Assembly (NCBI GenBank): GCA_021199475.1
Contig: JAJQHZ010000161.1
Span: forward strand, 1-43,276
Length of the DNA stretch: 43,276 nt
Direction: 5' to 3'
From: Lachnospiraceae bacterium
GTDB taxonomy: Bacteria; Bacillota; Clostridia; Lachnospirales; Lachnospiraceae
In this document: positions 1 to 9,174 of the stretch, one piece after another
Layout of the letters: every line of letters starts with the position of its first letter
Numbering within the stretch: the first letter of the stretch is position 1
Translations under genes and position numbers: made by a program
Notes under the pieces: model-generated
What the model saw: the letters and a program-made list of their open reading frames with translations, nothing else
What the model was told of the DNA's origin: nothing
Databases searched by the model: none

Positions 1-857
1 CCATAAAAGATCAGGGCGAGCATCCCCGGGCCTGTGTGTGCGCCGATGACCGGGCAGAGCATCGTAATCCGCACGTCCGCGTCCGGATTAATCTTCAGAA
101 TCATCTCTTTAAATTCTGCGGCGGTGTCCTTGCAGTCCGCGCAGCAGATATAGACGGCGTTGCCGAATTTTGTGTTATAGCGGGTTTTATAGCAGTCCGC
201 CAGATAACGCATGGCCTGTTTGCTGCCGCGCTTGTTCGCGACAGAGCCCAGCTCGCCCTTCGCATCAATCGTCAGGATCGGCTTGATATTCAGCGCCGTC
301 CCCACGACCGCGGTCGCTGCAGAGATTCTGCCGCCCCGTCTCAGGTAAACCAGATCCTCGACCATAAACCAGTGATTCAGATACGTCGTATTGTCCCGAA
401 GCCACTGGGCGTTCTCCTCCAGCGACATTCCCGCCTCACGGTTCTTCGCCGCGGACTCGGCCAGCATCCCCATGCCGCCGGTCGCTGAAAGACTGTCAAC
501 GACCTCAATCTTCGCACCCTCGTACTCCTCCATCATGGTTCTGGCCGCGAGGAGCGCGGACTCATAGGTCTTGGAAAGCCCGCTCGAAAGCGCGATGTAC
601 AGAATGGAAATTCCCTCTTTTAAATAAGGGCCGAAGGTCTCCTCATACTGGAACGGGGTAATCTGACTGGTTTTCGTCGGAATGTTCTGCCGCATGCTCT
701 CATAAAAGCGGTGCATCTGCTCATCGCTCTCCGGCCCGGTCGCCCGGAAGGTCTCGCCGCCAAGCATATATTCCATCGGAACAAAACGGATCCCATACCG
801 CTTTGCGATTTCCACATCGATATCAAGAGACATATCCACAAAAATCTCGTAATTCAT
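1..857 (-). CDS. DegV family fatty-acid-binding protein, 3' end off the window
   Basis: This is a DegV/FakB-type protein. The family binds one fatty acid and presents it to a FakA-type kinase for phospholipid synthesis in the cytoplasm. The reading frame opens with MNYEIFVDMSLDID and runs about 285 codons to the window edge, close to the family's usual 280-290 residues, so little is missing. Visible hallmarks are TKTSQITPFQYE (the TSQ lipid-contact loop), LSSGLSKTYESA, and near the end the family's IGAHTGPGMLAL motif. The ATG at 857 follows an AAAGGAT ribosome site. The gene stands alone behind its own promoter, with a leader of roughly 170 bases; no FakA kinase is visible here. Which fatty acid it binds cannot be read from the sequence. 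Confidence 0.93.
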   Translation of the reverse strand, partial: MNYEIFVDMSLDIDVEIAKRYGIRFVPMEYMLGGETFRATGPESDEQMHRFYESMRQNIPTKTSQITPFQYEETFGPYLKEGISILYIALSSGLSKTYESALLAARTMMEEYEGAKIEVVDSLSATGGMGMLAESAAKNREAGMSLEENAQWLRDNTTYLNHWFMVEDLVYLRRGGRISAATAVVGTALNIKPILTIDAKGELGSVANKRGSKQAMRYLADCYKTRYNTKFGNAVYICCADCKDTAAEFKEMILKINPDADVRITMLCPVIGAHTGPGMLALIFY

Positions 858-1031
858 TTTTTCATCCTTTCATAGCTGCAAATTTTCATAGCCGTGAACA
901 CAGGCACATACGCCTTCGTCAACAGATAAATCTGCATGTTTCATCTGTCGCTCCAAACAGCGCGAAGCGGGCATCACCGGTGTCCGGCATCTGTGCTTTT
1001 GTTATTCAAGCTGTTATGAACTGTTAGAATG

Positions 1032-1060
1032 AATATACAATACCGGGGGTAGATTGTCAA
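1032..1060 (-). promoter_or_regulatory. Sigma-A-type promoter of the DegV gene
   Basis: On the minus strand there is a perfect -35 TTGACA (1060-1055), a 17-base spacer and a -10 TATATT (1037-1032). The spacer holds ACCCCCGGTA, which is complementary to one arm of the neighbouring activase terminator. The leader down to the ATG is about 170 bases and contains no recognised riboswitch. Confidence 0.72.
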
Positions 1061-1075
1061 CAAATGAAGTATGAT

Positions 1076-1146
1076 ACAAAAATACCCCCGGTTCGTCACT
1101 TCCCTTATGATGGAAGGATTCCTGCCAGGGGTATGTCTTTTTTTGA
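1076..1146. terminator. Bidirectional intrinsic terminator after the activase gene
   Basis: Arms TACCCCCGG (1083-1091) and CCAGGGGTA (1124-1132) form the outer stem, with a second inner pairing CTTCC/GGAAG. On the minus strand the hairpin is followed by TTTTTG, and on the plus strand by a run of seven T (1138-1144), so it could stop transcription both ways. It sits about 65 bases past the activase stop codon. Confidence 0.6.
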
Positions 1147-1208
1147 AATGTCAGCCCTCCGCTGCGCGAAACGGCTCATCTGTCTGCTTCCCTGTGAGGC
1201 TCATCCCC

Positions 1209-4200
1209 TCAGTGCGCCGTGGCAAATTCCCCGCTGTGCTGCCCGCGCTTCTCTTCCTTTGCGGACCGGCCCATCTCGGGTGTGTGGCTGTCGCCTTTTG
1301 CGTTCATGATCAGCATCTGCAGGCGGTTTTCGATGTTCGCGAAGCTGACGTCCGGGTCATAGTCGAGCGGCAGAATCTGCGCGTCCGGGTAGATCTCCTT
1401 CAGTTTTTTCGCAATGCCGCGGCCGACCACATGGTTCGGCAGGCAGCCAAAGGGCTGCAGGATGACGAAGGAACGGCAGCCTTTTTTCGCGTGATGCAGG
1501 ATCTCTCCCGGAATCAGCACGCCCTCACCGGCGTCAAAGGTGTGGTGAATGATCGGGTCGCTGTCCTTCACCAGCTCCGGCAGACGCGCCGGACGCTCAT
1601 AGAGCGGGTGCGTGCAGGCGATGGAGTCGCTCACGCTGTGCGCCAGATCAAACACCTCGTTCACAGTTGCCGGCCACGCTTTTTCCGTGAGCCTGCGGTC
1701 CAGATGGTATTCCTTATTCTGCGCATCCTGGTAAAAATACGTCTTCTGAATGACGTCTGTCATTCTGGCTTCGATGATTTCAAATCCGTTCTTTTCCAGA
1801 TAATCCTCGATGTCATGATTCGCCCCCGGATGGAAGTTCAAAAGGTACTCGCCGACAATCAGCACGCGCGGCTTCGGTCTTGAGCGGTCATAGTCGATGT
1901 TTTTCATCAGCTCGATACCCTTCTTGAAGCCATGTCTCGCTCCGTTCAGGCCATGCTTTTCCAGTCCGAAAATCAATTCATCGATCGCCGCTTCAAAGGC
2001 GCGGTTCGCGCTGCCCGGCTCCTTTTCGTAGGGGCGGATTTTGCGCAGGAGCTCCTCGAGCTCGTCAATCATCGGCAGGCAGAACGCAATCTTGATCGAG
2101 GCAAGCAAACTTAATTTATAGCCCGGATGCAGGTTGTGAGAGTCGACATCGTCATTGGTCAGAATCGGCACATGAGCGTAGCCTGCGTCGTCGAGCGCTT
2201 TGCGCAAAAGGGCGCTGTAATGGGTCAGCCGGCAGTCGCCGACGTATTTCGCCATCGCAATGACGACCTCTTTGTCACCGTATTTTCCGCTTCTAAGGGC
2301 TGCCAGCGCCTCGCCGATGACAATCTGCGCCGGAAAACAGATATCGTTATGGACGTACTGTTTGCCCAGGCGGATCGCCTCCTCGCGTCCGTTCTCCAGC
2401 GCTTCTGCTCTCAGATTATGCTGGCTTCCCATGGCCGCCGCCATCAGCCGCGCAAACGCGTGCGAGGTGTTCGGCACCAGCAAAATCTTCTCTTTACGGT
2501 CTGCCTTTGTAAATTTCACCGGATATGGATCCGAAAGCTCGTGCACCTGCAGCGACTGCTGCTTGCGGCGGCGTTTCGCCACGGTCTCCACAAAGGAGCG
2601 GACACGGATGCGCAGCGGTCCCTGAATATCGCTTTCGTCCACCTTCAGCACAAGCGGAATCTTTCCGGAGATTTCCTTCATCATCCGGATAATCTCGTCA
2701 GACAGATATGCGTCGTGGCCGCAGCCAAAGCTTACGATCTGCACGTATTCCAGATGCTTGCTCTGGGCCGCCAGAATCGCAGTGCTCAGCATCCGCGCAT
2801 GATAATTGTTTACAATGTCCAGACGGCTGTGGCTCAGGTCAACCTTATCGATGCCCGGCACCGAATCCGCGGTCAGCACCGGGATTCCCTGACTCGTAAA
2901 CATCTCCGGGAGGTCGTGATTGACCAGCGCATCGTTCTGATAGGGGCGAGACGCAAGCACAACCGCGTAGCTGCCCTCTTTTTCCACCTGATCGATAACC
3001 TCCTGCCCCGCCTTTTTCAGCTCAGCGGAAAAGGTCTCCTGCGCCGCGTCGCCCGCCGCGATCGCCTGCATCGTCAGTTCCTCCGGAATGCCGAAGGTCT
3101 GTTCCATGTACTCCGTCAGCTGACAGTTCCGGTCCGTCGTTTTATGCCAGTGGAACAGAGGCGCGTCAAACGGAATATTCCAGCGTTTTTCCGGATTGTC
3201 CGAATTGCGGATGACAATCGGATATCCTTTCACGACCGCGCACATCGACTCGCTCGTCTTCTCGGTGTTCTCCGAGCTGACCTTCGTGATCGAGGGCATA
3301 AAAATGCGGAATTTCGGCTCAGCTGACGATAACGGTTTGTCTGCCGGACACGCTGCATTGTTCAAGTCGGTCTGCTGTGCGCAAGATACGCCTGCGTCCA
3401 TTTTCTTTGCGTATTCCACCAGATTCCGGATGTGCCCGTGCACCAGCTTTGCCGGGAAGCACACCGTATCCGAGGTCACGGCGGAGAGCCCGCTCTCATA
3501 AATCTTCCGCGTGCTTTTATCGGAAATTTTCACCCGGAAGCCAAGGGATTTCCAGAATGTCGTCCAGAACGGCATCGTCTCCCAGAAGGAAAGCACGCGC
3601 GGGATACCGATTGTAATCCCCCTGTCAGGCGCCGCATCCTGCTGCCGCTGCCCTTTCCGGTTTTCAGACCGGTCTGAGGCTTGTGAATATCCGCTCTGAG
3701 CCTCGCTCCGGTCAGCTTTCGTCTTTTCTGTATCCGATGGATGATACAGGTTCGGATGCGGATACTCGCGGAACAGAAGCTCCTCGCGCAGCCGGAACAG
3801 GTTCGGCACGCGGTCCTTTTCCGCCTTTTTCTCCTTTAACTGCTCACGCACACTTGCATCCTTCGGGTCGCCGAGGATTTCGCCGCGCTCACAGCGGTTG
3901 TTGGTAATCCACGAATTTCCGTTCGAGAAGCGGACAATCGTGCGCTTGCAGTGGTTCGTGCAGAACGGACACGGCGAATTTGCCTCCTGCGTGTAGGAAA
4001 ACTGCTCAAGCTCATCCAAACCGATGAATGTACGCGGAAATGGCGCTTCCTCCTTTTTCCCTGCTGTAGCAGCCTCTGCACCGCGCTTCGTCTGTGAAGC
4101 CGTTCGCTCCAGGCGGTCGTCGTTCTCCGCCTGCGATGCTACACGCTCCAGGCGGCCGTCGTTCTCCGCCTGCGATGCTACACGCTCCAGGCGGCCGTCG

Positions 4201-6221
4201 CTCTTCGTCTGCGATGCTGCACGCTCCAGGCGGCCATCGCTCTTTGTCTGCGATGCTGCACGCTCCAGGCGGTCGATGCGCTCCGCAGCTGCCTCCTCAC
4301 AGTGCTCCTTCGTCAGCAGAGCCGCGCCGATGGCTCCCATCAGCCCCGGATAAGGCGCGCGGGTCACCTCGCGGCCCGTGTACTGCTCCAGTGCGCAGAG
4401 CACCGCGTCGTTCTGGAAGGTACCGCCCTGTACGACGATCGTGTCGCCGAGCGAGTCCAGATTCGAGATACGAATTACCTTGGTAAAAACATTTTCTATG
4501 ATAGACCGGCAAAGCCCCGCCATGATATCGCCGGACTGCTTGCCGTTGCGCTGCTCCGTAACAATGCTGCTGTTCATGAACACCGTACAGCGGCTGCCGA
4601 GTACCGCCGGATGCTTCGATTCAAATGCGGTCCGCGCAATCTCCTTCACCGGAATATGCAGCGAGGACGCAAAATTCTCCAGAAACGAACCGCAGCCCGA
4701 AGAGCAGGCCTCGTTCACCACGATATTTGTCACAATGCCGTGGTCGACCCAGATCGCTTTCATATCCTGGCCGCCGATGTCCAGGATAAAGGTTGCATCA
4801 TCAACATATTTTGCAGCCGCCCGCGCGTGGGCGACAGTCTCCACCATGTGGCACTCTGTATTCCACGCCTTCGACACCAGCAGCTCGCCATAGCCGGTCG
4901 AGCCCGCCGCAATGATATCCAGCGTGGCTCCCGCGCTGCGATAACGGTCACGGATAGCCAGAAGCGCTTTTTTTGCCACCATCAGAGGCTCGCCCTCATT
5001 TGGCGAATAAAAAGAGTCCAGAATGTTTTCCTGCTCATCCATCAGGACAAATTTCGTCGTCGTACTGCCGGAGTCAATACCCAGATACGCGTGCACCGTC
5101 TCGCCGGCATGCGGCTCATACGGCACACATTCCTTCAGGACATGGCGTGCGAGGAACCTCTTATGCTCCTCTTCAGACGCAAAGAACGGCTTCGACGGGT
5201 CATAGCCCGCACCGCCGGTGGAAAACGGATGGGCAGTGTCAGCTTCCGCCGCTGCAGACCCGGTCGTTCGATCCGATACTGCGTTCGCATAATCGGCGTC
5301 CCGGGTCTTCCCTGCTTCCGCGCCTGCCTCCAGCCGTCCACGCAGCTCTTCCGCCGTATAGACGGTCGTGCGGGCCGCGAACATGGACTCCAGAGAGAGT
5401 GACGCGCCATAGGCGATCATAATCTCCGGATGCTCCGGGATCAGCGTATCCTCCGGGCGAAGTCCGAGGCGCTCAGCAAAGACCCCGATCAGCCGCGGGT
5501 TGAAGGTCAGCGGGCCGCCCTCAAAGACGACCGGCTTTTCAATGTCCAGGCCCTGCGCCAGACCGCCGATGGTCTGCTTCGCGATCGCGTGAAACGCAGA
5601 GAGAGCCAGATCCGCGCGCGCCACGCCCTGATTCAGAAGCGGCTGAATGTCCGTCTTCGCATACACGCCGCAGCGCCCGGAAATATCATAAACGCAGGTG
5701 CCTTGCTCCGCCAGTGCATTGAACTCCTCCACCGGGGTCTTCAGCACCGTCGCAATCTCATCAATAAACGCACCCGTGCCGCCCGCGCAGCTTCCGTTCA
5801 TGCGCATATCGCTTACCTTCAGAACGCTGCCGGAGGACGCATCCGCCTCGGTGTCTCTGTGAAAGAAAATCATCTTCGCGTCCTGGCCGCCCAGCTCGAT
5901 CGCGGTGCCCACATCGGTATAATACGAGCGCAGTGCGATCGAATTCGCCACAACCTCCTGTATGTACGGGACCCCGAGGCGCTTCGCAATCTCTCCGCCG
6001 CCGGAACCGGTCAGCGCCAGCCGCAGAGAGGCGTTGGGAAACTTCTCCATAAATGAGTCGAGCGCAAGGCACACACTGTGTACCTGCGCTGCGTTATGTC
6101 TTTTGTAATCCGAATATACGATCTGTTTTCTTTCGGAATCTGTCACAACTATCTTCGTCGTCGTAGAACCTACATCAATACCGACCAGAAACATCCGGGA
6201 ATCTGATGGTTTCTTAGGCAT
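1209..6221 (-). CDS. Large acyl-CoA dehydratase activase (BadF/BcrA-type double ASKHA protein)
   Basis: This is a 1670-residue member of the giant CoA-substrate-specific activase family. Smaller relatives such as HgdC use ATP to push an electron into 2-hydroxyacyl-CoA dehydratases. Two ASKHA ATPase domains are visible: residues about 11-285 (GIDVGSTTTK at 14, Cys145 in NGSCAGGTGAF) and about 379-640 (GIDSGSTTTK, Cys in NEACSSGCGSF), each with the cysteine expected to share a [4Fe-4S] cluster. A Cys cluster, CPFCTNHC, lies at 751-758. The rest matches the DUF2229/HgdB-like C-terminal half. A 13-residue RLERAASQ-type repeat occupies the linker at about 651-712. The ATG at 6221 has an AAGGAG site nine bases upstream. 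The gene appears monocistronic; no dehydratase subunits adjoin it, so the substrate is unknown. Confidence 0.94.
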   Translation of the reverse strand: MPKKPSDSRMFLVGIDVGSTTTKIVVTDSERKQIVYSDYKRHNAAQVHSVCLALDSFMEKFPNASLRLALTGSGGGEIAKRLGVPYIQEVVANSIALRSYYTDVGTAIELGGQDAKMIFFHRDTEADASSGSVLKVSDMRMNGSCAGGTGAFIDEIATVLKTPVEEFNALAEQGTCVYDISGRCGVYAKTDIQPLLNQGVARADLALSAFHAIAKQTIGGLAQGLDIEKPVVFEGGPLTFNPRLIGVFAERLGLRPEDTLIPEHPEIMIAYGASLSLESMFAARTTVYTAEELRGRLEAGAEAGKTRDADYANAVSDRTTGSAAAEADTAHPFSTGGAGYDPSKPFFASEEEHKRFLARHVLKECVPYEPHAGETVHAYLGIDSGSTTTKFVLMDEQENILDSFYSPNEGEPLMVAKKALLAIRDRYRSAGATLDIIAAGSTGYGELLVSKAWNTECHMVETVAHARAAAKYVDDATFILDIGGQDMKAIWVDHGIVTNIVVNEACSSGCGSFLENFASSLHIPVKEIARTAFESKHPAVLGSRCTVFMNSSIVTEQRNGKQSGDIMAGLCRSIIENVFTKVIRISNLDSLGDTIVVQGGTFQNDAVLCALEQYTGREVTRAPYPGLMGAIGAALLTKEHCEEAAAERIDRLERAASQTKSDGRLERAASQTKSDGRLERVASQAENDGRLERVASQAENDDRLERTASQTKRGAEAATAGKKEEAPFPRTFIGLDELEQFSYTQEANSPCPFCTNHCKRTIVRFSNGNSWITNNRCERGEILGDPKDASVREQLKEKKAEKDRVPNLFRLREELLFREYPHPNLYHPSDTEKTKADRSEAQSGYSQASDRSENRKGQRQQDAAPDRGITIGIPRVLSFWETMPFWTTFWKSLGFRVKISDKSTRKIYESGLSAVTSDTVCFPAKLVHGHIRNLVEYAKKMDAGVSCAQQTDLNNAACPADKPLSSAEPKFRIFMPSITKVSSENTEKTSESMCAVVKGYPIVIRNSDNPEKRWNIPFDAPLFHWHKTTDRNCQLTEYMEQTFGIPEELTMQAIAAGDAAQETFSAELKKAGQEVIDQVEKEGSYAVVLASRPYQNDALVNHDLPEMFTSQGIPVLTADSVPGIDKVDLSHSRLDIVNNYHARMLSTAILAAQSKHLEYVQIVSFGCGHDAYLSDEIIRMMKEISGKIPLVLKVDESDIQGPLRIRVRSFVETVAKRRRKQQSLQVHELSDPYPVKFTKADRKEKILLVPNTSHAFARLMAAAMGSQHNLRAEALENGREEAIRLGKQYVHNDICFPAQIVIGEALAALRSGKYGDKEVVIAMAKYVGDCRLTHYSALLRKALDDAGYAHVPILTNDDVDSHNLHPGYKLSLLASIKIAFCLPMIDELEELLRKIRPYEKEPGSANRAFEAAIDELIFGLEKHGLNGARHGFKKGIELMKNIDYDRSRPKPRVLIVGEYLLNFHPGANHDIEDYLEKNGFEIIEARMTDVIQKTYFYQDAQNKEYHLDRRLTEKAWPATVNEVFDLAHSVSDSIACTHPLYERPARLPELVKDSDPIIHHTFDAGEGVLIPGEILHHAKKGCRSFVILQPFGCLPNHVVGRGIAKKLKEIYPDAQILPLDYDPDVSFANIENRLQMLIMNAKGDSHTPEMGRSAKEEKRGQHSGEFATAH
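4105..4275 (-). repeat. 39-bp tandem repeat in the activase linker, four full copies plus a partial
   Basis: Copies start at 4105, 4144, 4183, 4222 and 4261 (partial), exactly 39 bases apart with few mismatches. Each encodes 13 residues of the pattern RLERAASQTKSDG. The period is a multiple of three, so copy changes would keep the frame. The repeat joins the second ASKHA domain to the Cys cluster. Confidence 0.95.
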
Positions 6222-6291
6222 ACTTTAATACTCCTTCTTCATACCAGCTGTCAGCTGTCTTTTGTTTCTCTAGTTTCTTACGTATTTAATT

Positions 6292-6319
6292 ATTTTAGCA
6301 CAGCACCCGACCCTGTCAA
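6292..6319 (-). promoter_or_regulatory. Sigma-A-type promoter of the activase gene
   Basis: Minus strand: -35 TTGACA (6319-6314), 16-base spacer, -10 TAAAAT (6297-6292). The start codon lies about 70 bases downstream. A repeated GACAGCTG sequence occurs in the leader near 6246-6260. Confidence 0.65.
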
Positions 6320-6391
6320 GTGAAAAAAGTCTAAACGCCTCCTGCCATACTTCCACCTACTGCAGTCAGCTCCGCGGCTGTGCACTCCGAC

Positions 6392-7705
6392 TCAGTTCTC
6401 AGCCGCAGCCGCGCTGGTTTTTTCGCTTTCCTCCTCTGTCGCATCCGCCTCCGGCAGCAGCAGGCGCACGAGCTCGATCTTATTTTCCTCCATCTTCAGC
6501 ACCGAGATCTGTGTGCCGTCCTCCATCGAGACGGAGTCCTGCTCCTCCGGCAGATCATCGAGCATCTCAATCACCAGACCACCGATGGAATCACAGACCT
6601 CGGACTCCAGTGACAGCCCCAGCGCGTCGTTGATGTCGTCCAGCCGAACCGAGCCGTCGATTTCATATTCCCGCTCTGAAATCTTACGAATCAGGTCCTC
6701 CTCGTCCTCGTCGTACTCATCGCGGATGTCGCCGACGATTTCCTCAATCAAATCCTCCAGAGAGACAATGCCGACCGTCTCCCCATACTCGTCGAGCACG
6801 ATGGAAAGACTTGCCGAGTCCTCGCGCATGGACAGAAGCAGATCCGATGTCTTTTTGAACTCATAAGTAAAATGCGGCTTGTACATGGCTTCTTCGATAG
6901 AAAAGCCCTCGCCGCTGTCGTAGCAGAAAAATTTCTTGATATTGAGAATGCCCACAACATGTGCCGGATCCTCATGGTACACCGGGAGCCGTGAGTATTT
7001 TTCCTGACGGAAGGTCTCCTTGATTTCCTCGTACGTATCCGTATCGCTGATCATGACGACCTCCGAGCGCGGGAGCATCACATCCTTAACAATCGAATCG
7101 CCAAAATCCACCACATTGTAGATCATCTCGCGCTCCTCTTTTTCAATGACGCCCTCCTGATGGCTGACATCGACAAAGGTGCGCAGCTCCTGCTCCGTCA
7201 TGGTATTCATCGAGCCATCCAGATCGATATGAAACGGCTTCAGCAAAAGCCGGCAGATGGCGTTAATGACAATAATCACCGGTGTCAGAACCTTCATCAG
7301 AACGCGGATAATCGGGCAATACAAAAGCGCCATCCGCTCCGGGTAAGTGGATGCGATGTTCTTCGGCGTAATCTCTCCAAATATAAGAATCAGGATCGTA
7401 ATAATGGCTGTGGACACACTGATAGAACCATCTCCCGCCAGCTTGATTGCCAGAGACGCACTCAGCGCAGAGAGAAAGTTGTTCACCAGATTGTTCCCAA
7501 TCAGAAGGGTACTTAGAAGTCTGGGACGGTTTTCAATCGTTTTCAGAACCGTAAGAGCCCGCTTGTCCCCCTCGTCCGCCAGCGCCTGCAGCCGGATCCG
7601 GCTCGCCGTGGTCAATGCCGTCTCTGCGGAAGAAAAGAACGCGGATAAAAGCAGCAAAATCAACAAAATCATCAATAGTAGCCCAGTGGCGTCATCCGAT
7701 GCCAA
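6392..7705 (-). CDS. CNNM/CBS-domain transporter of the hemolysin C/CorC family
   Basis: This membrane protein of about 437 residues has the full family layout. An N-terminal DUF21/CNNM membrane domain covers about 1-190 (FFSSAETALTTASR, then several hydrophobic helices), then a CBS pair at about 200-330 (MLPRSEVVMI, SIVLDEYGETVGIVSLEDL), then a CorC_HlyC domain near the C-terminus. Relatives move or regulate Mg2+ or other divalent cations; transport here is inferred. An ATG at 7714 lies directly against the AAGGAG ribosome site, too close to use. The in-frame TTG at 7705 has nine-base spacing and gives the N-terminus LASDDATG, so TTG is chosen. It starts 19 bases past trkH, last in the K+ uptake run. 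The C-terminal tail is Glu/Ala-rich. Confidence 0.92.
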   Translation of the reverse strand: MASDDATGLLLMILLILLLLSAFFSSAETALTTASRIRLQALADEGDKRALTVLKTIENRPRLLSTLLIGNNLVNNFLSALSASLAIKLAGDGSISVSTAIITILILIFGEITPKNIASTYPERMALLYCPIIRVLMKVLTPVIIVINAICRLLLKPFHIDLDGSMNTMTEQELRTFVDVSHQEGVIEKEEREMIYNVVDFGDSIVKDVMLPRSEVVMISDTDTYEEIKETFRQEKYSRLPVYHEDPAHVVGILNIKKFFCYDSGEGFSIEEAMYKPHFTYEFKKTSDLLLSMREDSASLSIVLDEYGETVGIVSLEDLIEEIVGDIRDEYDEDEEDLIRKISEREYEIDGSVRLDDINDALGLSLESEVCDSIGGLVIEMLDDLPEEQDSVSMEDGTQISVLKMEENKIELVRLLLPEADATEEESEKTSAAAAEN

Positions 7706-7723
7706 AAAAATCATCTCCTTTTT

Positions 7724-9160
7724 TCACTTTCTCCATGTGCTCCGCGAGAACAGGATCAGCAGCGGAAACAGCTCCAGCCGCCCGGCCAGCATATCAAAAA
7801 TCATTACCAGCTTCGACAGATACGAGAATCCGGCAAAATTCCCGGTCGGTCCGACCACCTCGAGACCGGGGCCGATGTTATTCAGGGTCGCCGCAACCGC
7901 CGTAAAATTGGTGGTAAAATCAAAATTGTCAATCGACACCAGCAAAAGAGAAATCGCAAAAACAGCCGCATAGGCGACCAGAAACACATTCACGGAGCGA
8001 ACCACATTCCCTTCAATAACGTGCCCGTCCATCTTCTGCTTTCTCACATGGTGCGGGTGCGTAATGACATCCAGCTCGTTGCGGATGGATTTTACCAGAA
8101 TCAGGATGCGCTGCACCTTGATGCCGCCGCCGGTGCTGCCCGCGCAGGCGCCGATGCACATCAGCATGACCAGAATCGTCTTGGAAAATGCCGGCCACAG
8201 GTTAAAATCGGTCGTGGCAAAGCCGGTCGTCGTAATGATCGTTCCTACCTGGAACGCAGCCTGCTTCACCGTTTCCGCCACACCGTCAAACATTCCATAA
8301 ATATTGATGGAAATCAGTACAATCGAAGTCAGAATGATCAGCAGATACGCCCGCACCTCCACCATACTGAATGCAGCTTTGAATTTTCGCTTCCAGATCA
8401 GATAATAGAAGCTGAAATTCACGCCGAACAGAATCATAAACACCGTCGTTACCACCTGAAGGTAGGAGTTGTAGCTGGCCATGCTGTCGTTTCGGACACC
8501 GAATCCGCCCGTGCCCGCCGTGCCAAATACGGTAATCAGAGAATCAAACAGCGGCATCCCGCCAAGCAAAAGCAGAACCAGCATCATAAGACTCAGATCA
8601 ATGTACATCCGGTACAAAATCCCCGCAGTACCCCTAACCTTCGGCACCAGCTTGCCCACGGACGGGCCGGTGCTCTCCGCCTTCATCATATAGACATTGC
8701 CGCCGCCGGCCAGCGGAAGGATCGACATGACAAACACCAGCACGCCCATACCGCCGATCCAGTGGGTAAAGCTGCGCCAGAACTGTAGACAGTGCGGCAT
8801 CGTCTCGACGTCCGTCAGGATCGTAGACCCCGTCGTGGTAAAACCGGAAACCGTCTCGAACAGCGCATCAATATAATTCGGAATCGCGCCCGCGATCACA
8901 AACGGGAGCGCGCCGAACGCACTCATCACAATCCAGCAAAACGATACCGTCACAAAGCCCTCTCTGGCGCGCATGGACTTATTTTCCGGCACATTTAATG
9001 TCAGCAGGAGTCCCGCCGCCGCGCAAAAGCCCATCGCCGACAGCAGTCCAAATCCGGACCATTCCTGATAAATAACAGCCACCACCAGAGCCGGAAGCAT
9101 CAGCCCCGCCTCCAGCAGCAAAACCCATCCAAGAATAAAACGGATCAATTTATAATTCAT
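7724..9160 (-). CDS. trkH: TrkH/KtrB-type potassium channel subunit
   Basis: This is the membrane pore subunit of a Trk/Ktr K+ uptake system, 478 residues, a normal length. Four pore loops with their selectivity glycines can be read: SGFTTTGSTI, GTAGTGGFG, TTTGFATTDF and NNIGPGLEVVG, each between paired hydrophobic helices. The family hallmark CAGSTGGGIKVQR follows the third loop. The start at 9160 lies 14 bases after the trkA stop, behind an AGGGGC ribosome site. Co-transcription with trkA, which encodes the nucleotide-sensing gate, is strongly suggested by order and spacing. Nothing in the sequence is unusual. Confidence 0.96.
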   Translation of the reverse strand: MNYKLIRFILGWVLLLEAGLMLPALVVAVIYQEWSGFGLLSAMGFCAAAGLLLTLNVPENKSMRAREGFVTVSFCWIVMSAFGALPFVIAGAIPNYIDALFETVSGFTTTGSTILTDVETMPHCLQFWRSFTHWIGGMGVLVFVMSILPLAGGGNVYMMKAESTGPSVGKLVPKVRGTAGILYRMYIDLSLMMLVLLLLGGMPLFDSLITVFGTAGTGGFGVRNDSMASYNSYLQVVTTVFMILFGVNFSFYYLIWKRKFKAAFSMVEVRAYLLIILTSIVLISINIYGMFDGVAETVKQAAFQVGTIITTTGFATTDFNLWPAFSKTILVMLMCIGACAGSTGGGIKVQRILILVKSIRNELDVITHPHHVRKQKMDGHVIEGNVVRSVNVFLVAYAAVFAISLLLVSIDNFDFTTNFTAVAATLNNIGPGLEVVGPTGNFAGFSYLSKLVMIFDMLAGRLELFPLLILFSRSTWRK

Positions 9161-9174
9161 CTCGATACTGCCCC

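Noticed and set aside
2127-3326. Long open frame (399 codons) on the plus strand inside the activase gene
   Set aside because: Antisense to a conserved domain region; arginine/histidine-rich composition without motifs or a ribosome site, as expected for the complement of a G+C-rich gene.
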